DNA of 9,243 bases. It comes from Smithella sp. GTDB lineage: Bacteria > Desulfobacterota > Syntrophia > Syntrophales > Smithellaceae. Numbering within the stretch: position 1 is the first letter of the stretch; the number at the start of each line of letters is the position of its first letter. Both the position numbers and the translations under genes were made by a program. Positions 1 through 6,000 of this stretch are shown one piece after another. Where the stretch lies: the NCBI GenBank assembly GCA_012797505.1, contig JAAZOZ010000200.1, positions 1 through 9,243 of the forward strand, given 5' to 3'. A model generated the notes under the pieces. It saw only the letters and a list, made by a program, of their open reading frames with translations. It was not told where the DNA came from and did no database searches.

Positions 1-512
1 AGGCGGGCATCATCACCGGCGGCATCGGACTGATGGCGATTCTCGGCGCGCCGCTGGGGGGATTTCTCGCCGATTTCTGGCAGAGGAAAAATCCCCGGGG
101 CCGGATGTATATTCCGGTCGTGTCTTATATTCTGGGCGGCGGGCTCCTGATTGTGGTGGTGCTCACACGATTCAGTTACGTGGGCATCGCGCTGGCCTGC
201 GTGTACGGCATTGCCGCGGCGGCGGCCATGCCGGCGATTGCCGCCATCTCTCAGGACGTCGTCCCGGTGGCGCACAAGGGCCTGTCGATGGGGCTCGCGA
301 TCTTCGCGCAGTACATGCTGGGGGGCGCGTGGGGGCCCTATATCGTCGGCGCGGTTTCCGACGGACTGGGTGGAGGCGCGGAAGGACTAAGCGCGGCGGT
401 CATGCTCTGCGGCGGATTCGGCATCCTGGCGGGGTTTCTCTTTCTGATCGCGTCGCGCACGTACCCCGAGGACTGGCAGAAGGTGAAGGACGAGGCGATT
501 CTGGAGGAATAA
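1..512 (+). CDS. MFS transporter, C-terminal part (5' truncated by window edge)
   Basis: The reading frame is open from base 3 and ends at TAA 510-512, giving 169 residues of a protein that begins outside the window. It is almost all hydrophobic. There are five membrane segments, and the first is followed by a cytoplasmic loop reading GGFLADFWQRKNPRGR. That resembles MFS motif A (G-x-x-x-D-x-x-G-R-R/K) and probably lies between helices 8 and 9, so what remains would be helices 8-12. Later helices are rich in Gly and Ala (IAAAAAMPAIAAISQDVVP; GGAWGPYIVGAVSD), as is usual in the C-terminal half of MFS carriers. The tail RTYPEDWQKVKDEAILEE is charged and cytoplasmic. Secondary active transport of a small solute across the inner membrane is expected from the family, but the substrate cannot be read. 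The M20 hydrolase gene follows on the same strand after 132 bases. The family call is fairly sure; the subfamily is unknown. Confidence 0.85.
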   Translation, partial: AGIITGGIGLMAILGAPLGGFLADFWQRKNPRGRMYIPVVSYILGGGLLIVVVLTRFSYVGIALACVYGIAAAAAMPAIAAISQDVVPVAHKGLSMGLAIFAQYMLGGAWGPYIVGAVSDGLGGGAEGLSAAVMLCGGFGILAGFLFLIASRTYPEDWQKVKDEAILEE

Positions 513-521
513 AAGAAGGCG

Positions 522-546
522 ATAGGCCATAGGCCAGAGGCTATGG
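522..546. repeat. Small tandem/inverted repeat after the MFS gene
   Basis: A 7-base unit, ATAGGCC, occurs twice in tandem (522-528 and 529-535). CCATAG at 527-532 pairs with CTATGG at 541-546 around an 8-base loop. It begins ten bases after the MFS stop codon. There is no T-run behind it, so it is not a convincing intrinsic terminator. It looks like low-complexity intergenic repeat material. Confidence 0.4.
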
Positions 547-568
547 GCAAGAACAACAAGCAATGAAT

Positions 569-617
569 GTAGGGAACGGTCTTGCCACCCGCAAGGGTGG
601 TTGAAACCGTTCCCTAC
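569..617 (+). repeat. Interspersed hairpin repeat, copy A
   Basis: This is a 49-base element with perfect 12-base outer arms (GTAGGGAACGGT at 569-580, ACCGTTCCCTAC at 606-617). A nested perfect 6-base stem (CCACCC 585-590, GGGTGG 595-600) is closed by the loop GCAA, a GNRA-type tetraloop if transcribed in this direction. A related copy lies in opposite orientation at 2676-2719, and a shorter palindrome of the same family at 2739-2763. It sits between the MFS and M20 genes, ending 12 bases before the M20 Shine-Dalgarno site. It could shape the mRNA between these genes. No ORF or transposase is associated. Confidence 0.85.
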
Positions 618-644
618 GCGGGCATGGGCGGAGGAAATAAATAT

Positions 645-1970
645 ATGGATGAGAGGAAAATAATGGAGGATGCGGTTCAGACGATGAGCCGCTACGTGCA
701 GTTTGACACGACCAATCCGCCGGGGAATGAAATGCCCGCCGCCCTGTGGCTCGCCGATCAACTGACGTCCCGGGGCATCACCTCCGACATTCGAATTCAT
801 GAACCGGTCGCCGGGCGCGGCCTGGTCTTGGCGCGTATCGCGGGAACCGAAGCCCTCAAACCCCTCATGCTCAACCACCACATCGACGTGGTGGCGGCCG
901 ACGCCTCCCGGTGGACCCAACCGCCCTTTTCCGGAGAGGTGGCCGGCGGTTTTGTCTGGGGGCGCGGCACGCTGGACACCAAGGGCCTCGGCGTCATGTT
1001 TCTCCTGGCGCTCGAATCGCTTTTGAAGGAAGGCGTGGCATTCCGTCGGCCGATTGTATTCACCGCCGTGCCCGACGAAGAGCCGGGCGGAGAAAACGGC
1101 ATGCGCTGGCTGGTGGAACATCACCTGAAAGAAATTGATCCCGAATGGGTCTGGGATGAAGGCAGCGGCGGTTTGAAGGATGTTTTTGGAAAAGGGATCA
1201 TGTTTGCCGTCGCCGTCGCCGAAAAGCAGATCTATCGCGTCCGGCTCATTGCCACAGGCGACCCCGGACACGGCTCCATGCCGCACCCAAACAGCGCCAA
1301 CGTGACGCTGCTTTCCGCCCTTTCCCGGATCGTCGGGAATCCCCGGCCGCTGCGTGTGGACCGGGCGGCTCAGATGATGTTTCAGGGACTCGCGCCGACG
1401 CAGAAGTTTCCCGCATCGTTTTTGCTGCGCCATCTTTCCAATCCGCTCGCTTTGATGACGGCCGGCAAAAAGCTTGCGGCGGACAAACTGACCAACGCCC
1501 TGCTTCGCGACACCGTCAGTCCCAATGTCATCAAGGCCGGCTATCAAATCAATGTCATCCCGGAACAGGCCACGGCCGAGCTGGATTGCCGTTTGCTTCC
1601 TTCGACCAGCGCGGAGGAATTTCACCGCTGGCTGGTCTCCTGCATCGCCGACGACCGCATTCGGATAGAAATGATTCAGACGTCGCCTCCTTCGGGCATC
1701 GCGCCTTTGGACAGCCTGTTTTATCAGGTGGTTACGCAGACCGTTAAAAAGCATTCGCCCGAGGCCGGCGTATTCCCTCTCCTGATGGCCGGGGCGTCCG
1801 ACGGCCATTACTGGCGGGAACGGGGCTATCCGGCCTACGGATTTACTCCGATGATTCTGGAACGGGAGGACATCGGCCGCGTCCACGGCATCGACGAACG
1901 CATCTCCGCGGAGAACCTTCTTTTCGGAATCAAAATGACCCGGGATATCCTTAAGAGCCTATGTGCATAG
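645..1970 (+). CDS. M20-family metallopeptidase / deacylase
   Basis: This 441-residue protein carries the M20 (ArgE/DapE/ACY1/CPG2/yscS) zinc-hydrolase pattern. HHID holds metal ligand H79 and catalytic-support D81. GRGTLDTKG supplies bridging D111. DEEPGG holds the general base and a ligand (E145, E146). WDEGSGG contributes D171 or E172, and RVHGIDER near the C-terminus supplies H414. The segment GDPGHGSMPHPNSANV (from about 215) marks the dimerisation (lid) domain inserted in the catalytic domain. There is no signal peptide, so it is probably cytoplasmic. The family hydrolyses amide bonds of N-acyl amino acids or small peptides; the substrate is not readable here. ATG 645 was chosen because GGAGGA at 630-635 lies nine bases upstream. 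ATG 663 is a possible alternative, while ATG 582 lies inside the hairpin repeat and has no ribosome site. Length is normal for the family. The upstream MFS carrier may supply substrate, by position only. Confidence 0.9.
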   Translation: MDERKIMEDAVQTMSRYVQFDTTNPPGNEMPAALWLADQLTSRGITSDIRIHEPVAGRGLVLARIAGTEALKPLMLNHHIDVVAADASRWTQPPFSGEVAGGFVWGRGTLDTKGLGVMFLLALESLLKEGVAFRRPIVFTAVPDEEPGGENGMRWLVEHHLKEIDPEWVWDEGSGGLKDVFGKGIMFAVAVAEKQIYRVRLIATGDPGHGSMPHPNSANVTLLSALSRIVGNPRPLRVDRAAQMMFQGLAPTQKFPASFLLRHLSNPLALMTAGKKLAADKLTNALLRDTVSPNVIKAGYQINVIPEQATAELDCRLLPSTSAEEFHRWLVSCIADDRIRIEMIQTSPPSGIAPLDSLFYQVVTQTVKKHSPEAGVFPLLMAGASDGHYWRERGYPAYGFTPMILEREDIGRVHGIDERISAENLLFGIKMTRDILKSLCA

Positions 1971-2125
1971 AAAACGGCCACGTGCATGACCTAATGACCC
2001 AATAACCTGTCTAAAGGCCACGGGAGGTCACACATAAGCGGCGATGATAACCCGATATAAAGACAACCCCTTTAAGAGTCGCGTTTGATTTCTCCAAGCG
2101 GCAGAGATCAATAAAGTGATTTCTC

Positions 2126-2154
2126 TTGACATACTTCATTACTTTCCTTAAGCT
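2126..2154 (+). promoter_or_regulatory. Possible promoter of the toxin-antitoxin module
   Basis: A perfect -35 box, TTGACA, lies at 2126-2131. The best -10 at 17-base spacing is TAAGCT (2149-2154), only 3 of 6 to consensus. An imperfect inverted repeat (AAAGTGAT 2113-2120 against ATTACTTT 2138-2145, 7 of 8) straddles the -35 box. It could be an operator, as antitoxins of this kind usually repress their own promoter. The antitoxin start is about 40 bases downstream. The rest of 1971-2194 holds nothing else recognisable. Confidence 0.4.
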
Positions 2155-2194
2155 TTTCAGCAAATGACAAGGGTATCCATGTGGGGAAAAAGTT

Positions 2195-2410
2195 ATGAGA
2201 GCCGTAAAACGTAAGATAACGGATATGAGCGTAGATGAACTCAAGGGCGTCATCCATGAAGCAATCTCCGAAGACATGGAGGTTTGGCGGGAAACATTTG
2301 AGATCATGGCGGACAACAAGCTGATGGAGGAGATCCGGCGCGCGGATCTCGATAAGGCAGCCGGCAAAAAAAACGCCTTTGTCGCCTGGGATGATCTGAA
2401 AAATGCATAA
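2195..2410 (+). CDS. Type II antitoxin of a RelE/ParE-type module
   Basis: This is a 71-residue, highly charged, probably mostly helical protein. The core ELKGVIHEAISEDMEVWRET is followed by an acidic/basic helical stretch (MEEIRRADLD) and ends VAWDDLKNA. That pattern is common in small antitoxins that bind RelE/ParE toxins through a C-terminal segment. The identification rests mainly on gene order and size: the downstream toxin frame begins at 2403 and overlaps by eight bases (ATGCATAA), the usual translational coupling. GGGG at 2183-2186 sits eight bases before ATG 2195. An internal ATG at 2225 is possible but has a poorer site. The family role is to neutralise the toxin and repress the operon. 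The N-terminal DNA-binding fold cannot be assigned by eye. The gene is intact although its toxin is not. By eye its base composition is less GC-rich than the flanking genes, which fits an acquired module. Confidence 0.7.
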   Translation: MRAVKRKITDMSVDELKGVIHEAISEDMEVWRETFEIMADNKLMEEIRRADLDKAAGKKNAFVAWDDLKNA

Positions 2411-2663
2411 GATCATTCTTCATCGGAACGCCGTCAAATTCTACCGGAAGGCCGGTAACGCCTTAAAGGAGAGGGTATCAGACGCGATGGAGGTTATTGC
2501 CGGAATCCGCGCCTGGACGGACATATCAAGAAGCTGAAAGGGGATCTCAAGCACATGCATCGTTTCCGAATGGGCGACCTACGTATCCTCATACGAAATC
2601 GACGATGCGCAAGAGACTGTGTGGATCAAAACCATCGAATGGAGAGGCTCGGCATATAAATAA
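2403..2663 (+). pseudogene. RelE/ParE-family toxin with two compensating frameshifts
   Basis: The frame from ATG 2403 reads MHKIILHRNAVKFYRKAG and on to EVIAG, then leaves the toxin sequence near 2503 and hits TGA at 2535-2537. The continuation is in a second frame from 2504: NPRLDGHIKKLKGDLKHMHR, then FRMGDLRIL. At 2591 one extra base returns the sequence to the first frame: YEIDDAQETVWIKTIEWRGS, then AYK and TAA at 2661-2663. The joined product is about 86 residues, normal for RelE/ParE. It has the family's LKGDL...R.R.GD.RILYEID pattern, with basic residues expected near the RNA- or gyrase-binding face. So there is a one-base loss near 2503 and a one-base gain near 2591. As written, only a 44-residue peptide without the core would be made. 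It may be a decayed toxin left beside its antitoxin, or two sequencing errors. The second change is not in a homopolymer, which argues for real mutation. Confidence 0.8.
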
Positions 2664-2675
2664 AATGTTGTCGAA

Positions 2676-2719
2676 GGAACGGTCGCGACCACCCTTGCGG
2701 GCGGCAAGACCGTTCCCTA
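2676..2719 (-). repeat. Interspersed hairpin repeat, copy B (inverted relative to copy A)
   Basis: Read on the minus strand, this 44-base segment matches copy A (569-617) with four mismatches. Its outer arms pair over nine bases (GGAACGGTC with GACCGTTCC). The inner stem again closes with GCAA. One change in the inner stem (A to G) leaves a G-U wobble when transcribed in the same direction as copy A, but an A-C mismatch in the opposite direction. It starts 12 bases after the toxin stop codon. Confidence 0.85.
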
Positions 2720-2738
2720 TATTCTTTCCACTTCGTAC

Positions 2739-2763
2739 GGAACGGTTTCAAACCGTTCCCTAC
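2739..2763 (-). repeat. Short palindromic variant of the hairpin repeat, copy C
   Basis: GGAACGGTTT (2739-2748) and AAACCGTTCC (2750-2759) form a perfect 10-base inverted repeat around a single base. CCTAC (2759-2763) continues the terminal sequence shared with copies A and B. The inner GCAA-capped stem is absent. It lies 19 bases beyond copy B. No T-run follows on either strand, so termination is not shown. Confidence 0.75.
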
Positions 2764-2775
2764 CTTTCACCATCC

Positions 2776-2880
2776 ACTATCCACCATCCCTGTCATGGTT
2801 CGACCAGCTCACCACTCGGCAGGCTCACCATGACAAAAGGTGTCACCCCGAGCCTAGCCTGTCCTGAGCCTGCCGAAGGG
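2776..2880. repeat. Compound intergenic repeat, copy 1 (PEPAEG type)
   Basis: The first 29 bases (2776-2804) are identical to 5925-5953. The following hairpin unit (2792-2834) has arms GTCATGGT and ACCATGAC. The second unit (2842-2880) ends in CTGCCGAAGGG and belongs to the widespread intergenic element whose translation reads PEPAEG or PELVEG. Compared with copy 2 at 5925-5998, each unit is longer by exactly 16 bases, through internal period-16 duplications (CTCACCA at 2808 and 2824; GAGCCT at 2850 and 2866). It lies just past the 3' end of the last permease gene. Confidence 0.8.
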
Positions 2881-2894
2881 AGGGGCACCATTCC

Positions 2895-4070
2895 CTAAGC
2901 GGCGCGCAGGGCGTCCACGATCTTCAGGCGCGAGGCTCTGAGCGCCGGCAGCATGCCGCCCGCCAATCCCATGGCGAGCGCGAAGATCATCGATTCAATG
3001 ATGATGCCGGGCGTCAGCGTGAACCGAAACGCAAGTTCTGAAAAAGTCTGAAAGTTCACCGTGGAAATCGTCAGAAACTGCATGAACGAGGCGAAAAACA
3101 ATCCGATCCCCCCGCCCAGAAATCCCAGCAGCAGCGACTCGGTGAGAAACGCCAGCAGAATGTTGCGGCGGCGGAAACCCAGCGCGCGCAGCGTGCCGAT
3201 TTCCGGCGTGCGGTTGGCAACGGCAGAATACATGGTGATCATCGCGCCGATGATGGCGCCGATGGAAAAGACCGCCGTCAGCGTCGTTCCCAGGATGCGC
3301 AGAAATTTGGCCATCATTTCCGACTGGTCCTTGTAATACTTGGTTTCGCGCCGGGCCTCCAGCGTGAATCGGGGATCTTTTTCGATGGCGTCTTTTGCCG
3401 CGTCAAACGCGTCGGGCGTCTTGAGCCGGAAAATCAACGAAGAATAGACGGGGCGCCGGAACGCCTGCATCACCTGATCCACGTCGCCCCAGATTTCGGA
3501 GGCGAAGCCCGTGTTGCCCGCGTCAAAAATTCCCACCACCGTCCAGGTCCGACCGCCCCATTTCAGCGTCTGCTGAAGGCCCACGCCCTGGAAACGCTGG
3601 GCGATGCTGTTGCCGACCAGAACCTCGGACGAGTTGGGGCGGGGCAGACGGCCGGCCACGAGCTTCACCTGATGCCTCAGCAACAGCGACTGGGACTGAA
3701 CGCCGCGCACAACCACATTGGAATGGCTGGAGGACTTCTCCTCGCCCTGTTTTTTGAGCGCGATCAACACCACCACCTCCCGGGCCATCATCGGCCGGCC
3801 TCCCTCTCCCGCGGCCACCTGCGGCAGCATTTCCACAATGGCCGCCTTTTGGCGGCCGATCGTGCTCATCACCTCCGACTGCGACCCTTTGCGCACCACG
3901 ACCACGTTGGAAGGCGAGCCGGTTTCCACCAACGTCTTCTGCAGGCCGGCCGCCATCATCAGCACCGCGGCAAACACGAACACCACCAGCGCCATGCCGG
4001 CCACCGTAAGAATCGTCGTCAGCCGCCTGCGCCGAAGGTTGCGGATGCTGTAGGACAGGGGCAGCGCCAT
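2895..4070 (-). CDS. ABC transporter permease, FtsX/MacB type (second permease)
   Basis: This 391-residue inner-membrane protein has the four-helix FtsX/MacB layout. Helix 1 is at about 17-41 after a basic N-terminus (RNLRRRRLTT). A large periplasmic domain follows (about 45-255), including SEVLVGNSIAQRF and WTVVGIFDAG. Helices 2-4 are at about 258-283, 304-332 and 354-376. The cytoplasmic loop NRTPEIGTLRALGFRRR (286-302) is the family's ATPase-coupling motif, and the C-terminus ends SRLKIVDALRAA. The start overlaps the previous permease stop by one base (TGATG), with an excellent AGGAGG site eight bases upstream, so translation is probably coupled. It should pair with the permease encoded at 4070-5227 and the ATPase at 5202-5909. 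In MacB-like machines such permeases move periplasmic substrates by mechanotransmission rather than by a classic channel. The substrate is unknown. Its stop codon abuts repeat-like sequence. Confidence 0.9.
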   Translation of the reverse strand: MALPLSYSIRNLRRRRLTTILTVAGMALVVFVFAAVLMMAAGLQKTLVETGSPSNVVVVRKGSQSEVMSTIGRQKAAIVEMLPQVAAGEGGRPMMAREVVVLIALKKQGEEKSSSHSNVVVRGVQSQSLLLRHQVKLVAGRLPRPNSSEVLVGNSIAQRFQGVGLQQTLKWGGRTWTVVGIFDAGNTGFASEIWGDVDQVMQAFRRPVYSSLIFRLKTPDAFDAAKDAIEKDPRFTLEARRETKYYKDQSEMMAKFLRILGTTLTAVFSIGAIIGAMITMYSAVANRTPEIGTLRALGFRRRNILLAFLTESLLLGFLGGGIGLFFASFMQFLTISTVNFQTFSELAFRFTLTPGIIIESMIFALAMGLAGGMLPALRASRLKIVDALRAA

Positions 4071-5227
4071 CAGCCGATCCTCCTCAACCCGTCGGCAATG
4101 CGAATGCGGACCGCGTGGCGCGCGGGAATAATCGCCGCGGAAAAGGCCATCAGCAACGCCGCAACCAGATCCAGATACAGCGTCGTCCGGGACACCAGAA
4201 AGATCGGAAAATAGGTGGACAGTTCGGCTGCAAAAATGCGCGCCGCCGGAAACGTCAGCGACGCTCCAATGAACGTGCCGGTCATCGTCAGCACCAGCGC
4301 TTCGCCGAAGATCAGCAGCGTGATGTCCTTCGCGCCGAAGCCCAGCGTTTTCATAATCGCATAGTCGCCCGTGCGCTCGCGCGTTGTCATGGCCATCGTA
4401 TTGGCGACCACAGCCATGATAATTAAAATGATGACGAAGGACACCATCTGAATGGCCGTGACAATCGCCTCCGCCATCGCGAGGAAGCCCAGATTGAACG
4501 CCTTTTCCGTTTCCGTCAGCGTTTCCGCCAGCGAATTTTTGAATATCGCGTCAATCCGGACCGCTGTGTCCGCCGCAATGTCCGGGCGGTTCACGCCGAT
4601 CATGAAAAAGCCGGCCTTGTCGGCAAAGACGGGGGCGATTTTCTTGACGGCTTCGTTGAGGTAGGTCCATTGAAAGAAAAACTGCGTCTCATCGACGGTC
4701 TGGTCCCGGCCCCGGTAAATGCCCCGGAGCACAAAATCCCAGTTGCCCGGATAGATCGTGCCTTTGAGCGTGATCGTGTCGCCGATTTTCCATTTGTACT
4801 TGGCGGCCAGCTTCCGGCCGACCACCGCCCCTTTGCGGTCCAGCAGAAAATCCTTCTTCTGCTTCTCGTCCAGGACAAATTCCGGATACAGGGAAAAGTA
4901 GGTGACGGGTTCGACGCAGAAATTGGGGAAAAAATTCTTTTCATCGATATAGATGCCGCCGAACCAATTGCCCCAGGAAACCGTTTTGACGCCTTCCACC
5001 TGATGAATTTTCCCCGCGTAGGAAATGGGCAGGGGGAAAATGATGGAAATGGCGTTGCGCGTCACCAGCCGGGAGGCGGACGCCGCCTCCACGCCCGCGT
5101 AAAAGGAGCTGATGACCGTGCGCAGCAGACCGAACGCCAGAATGGCCACCGCAATTCCCAGAATCGTGAGAGAGCTGCGGAGCTTGTTATGAAAGGCGTT
5201 TCTAAAGAGGATTTTGGCCAACAGCAT
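4070..5227 (-). CDS. ABC transporter permease, FtsX/MacB type (first permease)
   Basis: This 385-residue inner-membrane protein starts MLLAKILFRNAFHNKLRSSL, the typical amphipathic, basic lead-in to helix 1 (about 17-41). The periplasmic domain (about 45-250) is unusually rich in aromatic residues (SWGNWFGGIYIDEKNFF; TQFFFQWTYL) and contains the MacB-like core AVVGRKLAAKYKWKIGDTI. Helices 2-4 lie at about 255-280, 303-325 and 350-368. The loop RERTGDYAIMKTLGFGAKD (283-301) is the FtsX-type coupling motif. AAGGGA at 5238-5243 precedes the start, and the first 26 bases overlap the end of the ATPase gene. It is clearly diverged from the second permease, so a heterodimer is likely. The family role is the transmembrane part of an ATP-driven exporter or lipoprotein/peptide extruder; the cargo is unknown. 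Confidence 0.9.
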   Translation of the reverse strand: MLLAKILFRNAFHNKLRSSLTILGIAVAILAFGLLRTVISSFYAGVEAASASRLVTRNAISIIFPLPISYAGKIHQVEGVKTVSWGNWFGGIYIDEKNFFPNFCVEPVTYFSLYPEFVLDEKQKKDFLLDRKGAVVGRKLAAKYKWKIGDTITLKGTIYPGNWDFVLRGIYRGRDQTVDETQFFFQWTYLNEAVKKIAPVFADKAGFFMIGVNRPDIAADTAVRIDAIFKNSLAETLTETEKAFNLGFLAMAEAIVTAIQMVSFVIILIIMAVVANTMAMTTRERTGDYAIMKTLGFGAKDITLLIFGEALVLTMTGTFIGASLTFPAARIFAAELSTYFPIFLVSRTTLYLDLVAALLMAFSAAIIPARHAVRIRIADGLRRIG

Positions 5228-5909
5228 CGTTGAGATATCCCTTGTCCAGATGTCGCAGGATCCGCGCGCGGGCGGCCGCCCGCGGATCGTGCGTGACCAT
5301 GATGATGGTTTTTCCCATGTCGCGGTTGAGGCGCTCCATCATGGAAAGGATCTCCTCGGCGGAGACGCGGTCGAGATCGCCCGTCGGCTCGTCGGCGACC
5401 AGAATCGTCGGATCGGTGACAATGGCCCGGGCGATGGCCACGCGCTGCTGCTCGCCGCCGGACATCTCCCCCGGATAGTGGTCCATCCGGTGCGCCAGCC
5501 CCACCATCGAAAGCGCCATTTGGGCGTGTTCGCGCCGCTGTTTTTTGGTAAGGACCGTGAGGTGCAGCGGCAGCTCAACGTTCTCCACGGCCTGGAGAAC
5601 GGGAATCAGGTTGTAGAACTGAAAGATGAAGCCCACCGAGTTGGCCCGCCAGGCGGCCAGCTCCGTCTCCGTGAGCGTGGTGATGTCGATATCGCCCACA
5701 TGAATGCTGCCGGAGTCGGCCCGGTCAATCCCCGCGATCAGATTGAGAAGTGTTGTTTTGCCCGAACCGGACGGCCCCATGAGCGCCAGAAATTCTCCCG
5801 CGGCGATGTCAAACGTAATATCGAAGAGCACCGGCACGACCAGGCTTTCCCGTTGATAGGATTTGTAAAGATTCCGAATTTCCACAATCGGCTTTGTCTG
5901 TTCGGTCAT
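5202..5909 (-). CDS. ABC transporter ATP-binding protein, LolD/MacB type
   Basis: This 235-residue cytoplasmic ATPase has every ABC motif in order: Walker A GPSGSGKT (45-52), Q-loop FIFQFYNLIP with Q97, signature MSGGEQQR (149-156), Walker B ILVADEPTGDLD (169-180) and H-loop VTHDPR with H207. The Q-loop wording (FQFYNLIPVLQAVENVELPL) and ADEPTGDLD are typical of the LolD/MacB/FtsE group, which partners four-helix FtsX-type permeases. It should energise the two permeases encoded immediately downstream. ATG 5909 was chosen because the protein then starts MTEQTKPIVEIRNLYKSYQR. The in-frame ATG at 5945 would add 12 residues encoded by the interspersed repeat. No strong Shine-Dalgarno site is visible (CGGAAAAT about ten bases upstream is weak). 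The gene is separated from the adaptor by 91 bases of repeat-bearing DNA but overlaps the permease gene. Confidence 0.92.
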   Translation of the reverse strand: MTEQTKPIVEIRNLYKSYQRESLVVPVLFDITFDIAAGEFLALMGPSGSGKTTLLNLIAGIDRADSGSIHVGDIDITTLTETELAAWRANSVGFIFQFYNLIPVLQAVENVELPLHLTVLTKKQRREHAQMALSMVGLAHRMDHYPGEMSGGEQQRVAIARAIVTDPTILVADEPTGDLDRVSAEEILSMMERLNRDMGKTIIMVTHDPRAAARARILRHLDKGYLNDAVGQNPL

Positions 5910-5924
5910 GGGATTTTCCGATTT

Positions 5925-5998
5925 ACTATCCACCATCCCTGTCATGGTTCGACAGGCTCACCATGACACTCTATGGTCACCCTGAGCTTGTCGAAGGG
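5925..5998. repeat. Compound intergenic repeat, copy 2 (PELVEG type), inside the operon
   Basis: This 74-base element has three parts: a 29-base block identical to 2776-2804, a hairpin with perfect 8-base arms (GTCATGGT 5941-5948, ACCATGAC 5960-5967), and a unit at 5976-5998 ending CTTGTCGAAGGG. It fills most of the gap between the adaptor stop codon and the ATPase start. Transcribed with the operon, the 8-base stem would sit in the leader of the ATPase. No T-run follows, so full termination is unlikely. Confidence 0.85.
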
Positions 5999-6000
5999 CG

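Noticed and set aside
582..644. Upstream in-frame ATG for the M20 gene
   Set aside because: It would encode 21 residues from the hairpin repeat and has no Shine-Dalgarno site; ATG 645 has GGAGGA at good spacing.
387..1886. Long open frame (499 codons) on the minus strand opposite the M20 gene
   Set aside because: It mirrors a GC-rich coding gene with clear catalytic motifs. Its translation is Arg/His/Gly-rich without domains, and it has no ribosome site.
2011..2194. Minus-strand open frame extending upstream of the antitoxin
   Set aside because: It is partly a shadow of the antitoxin gene. The remaining residues match no family I recognise and lack a credible start.
2366..2374. Run of eight A followed by C in the antitoxin gene (A-AAA-AAC slippery site)
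   Set aside because: A -1 shift would reach a stop within a few codons and only trim the C-terminus. No downstream stimulator structure is seen.
2739..2763. Intrinsic terminator for the efflux operon or the toxin module
   Set aside because: The palindrome is strong, but neither strand has a U-run after it.
2497..2898. 133-codon plus-strand frame from the toxin region into the repeats
   Set aside because: It crosses part of the toxin in the wrong frame and then the interspersed repeats; it ends in the repeat-derived PEPAEG peptide.
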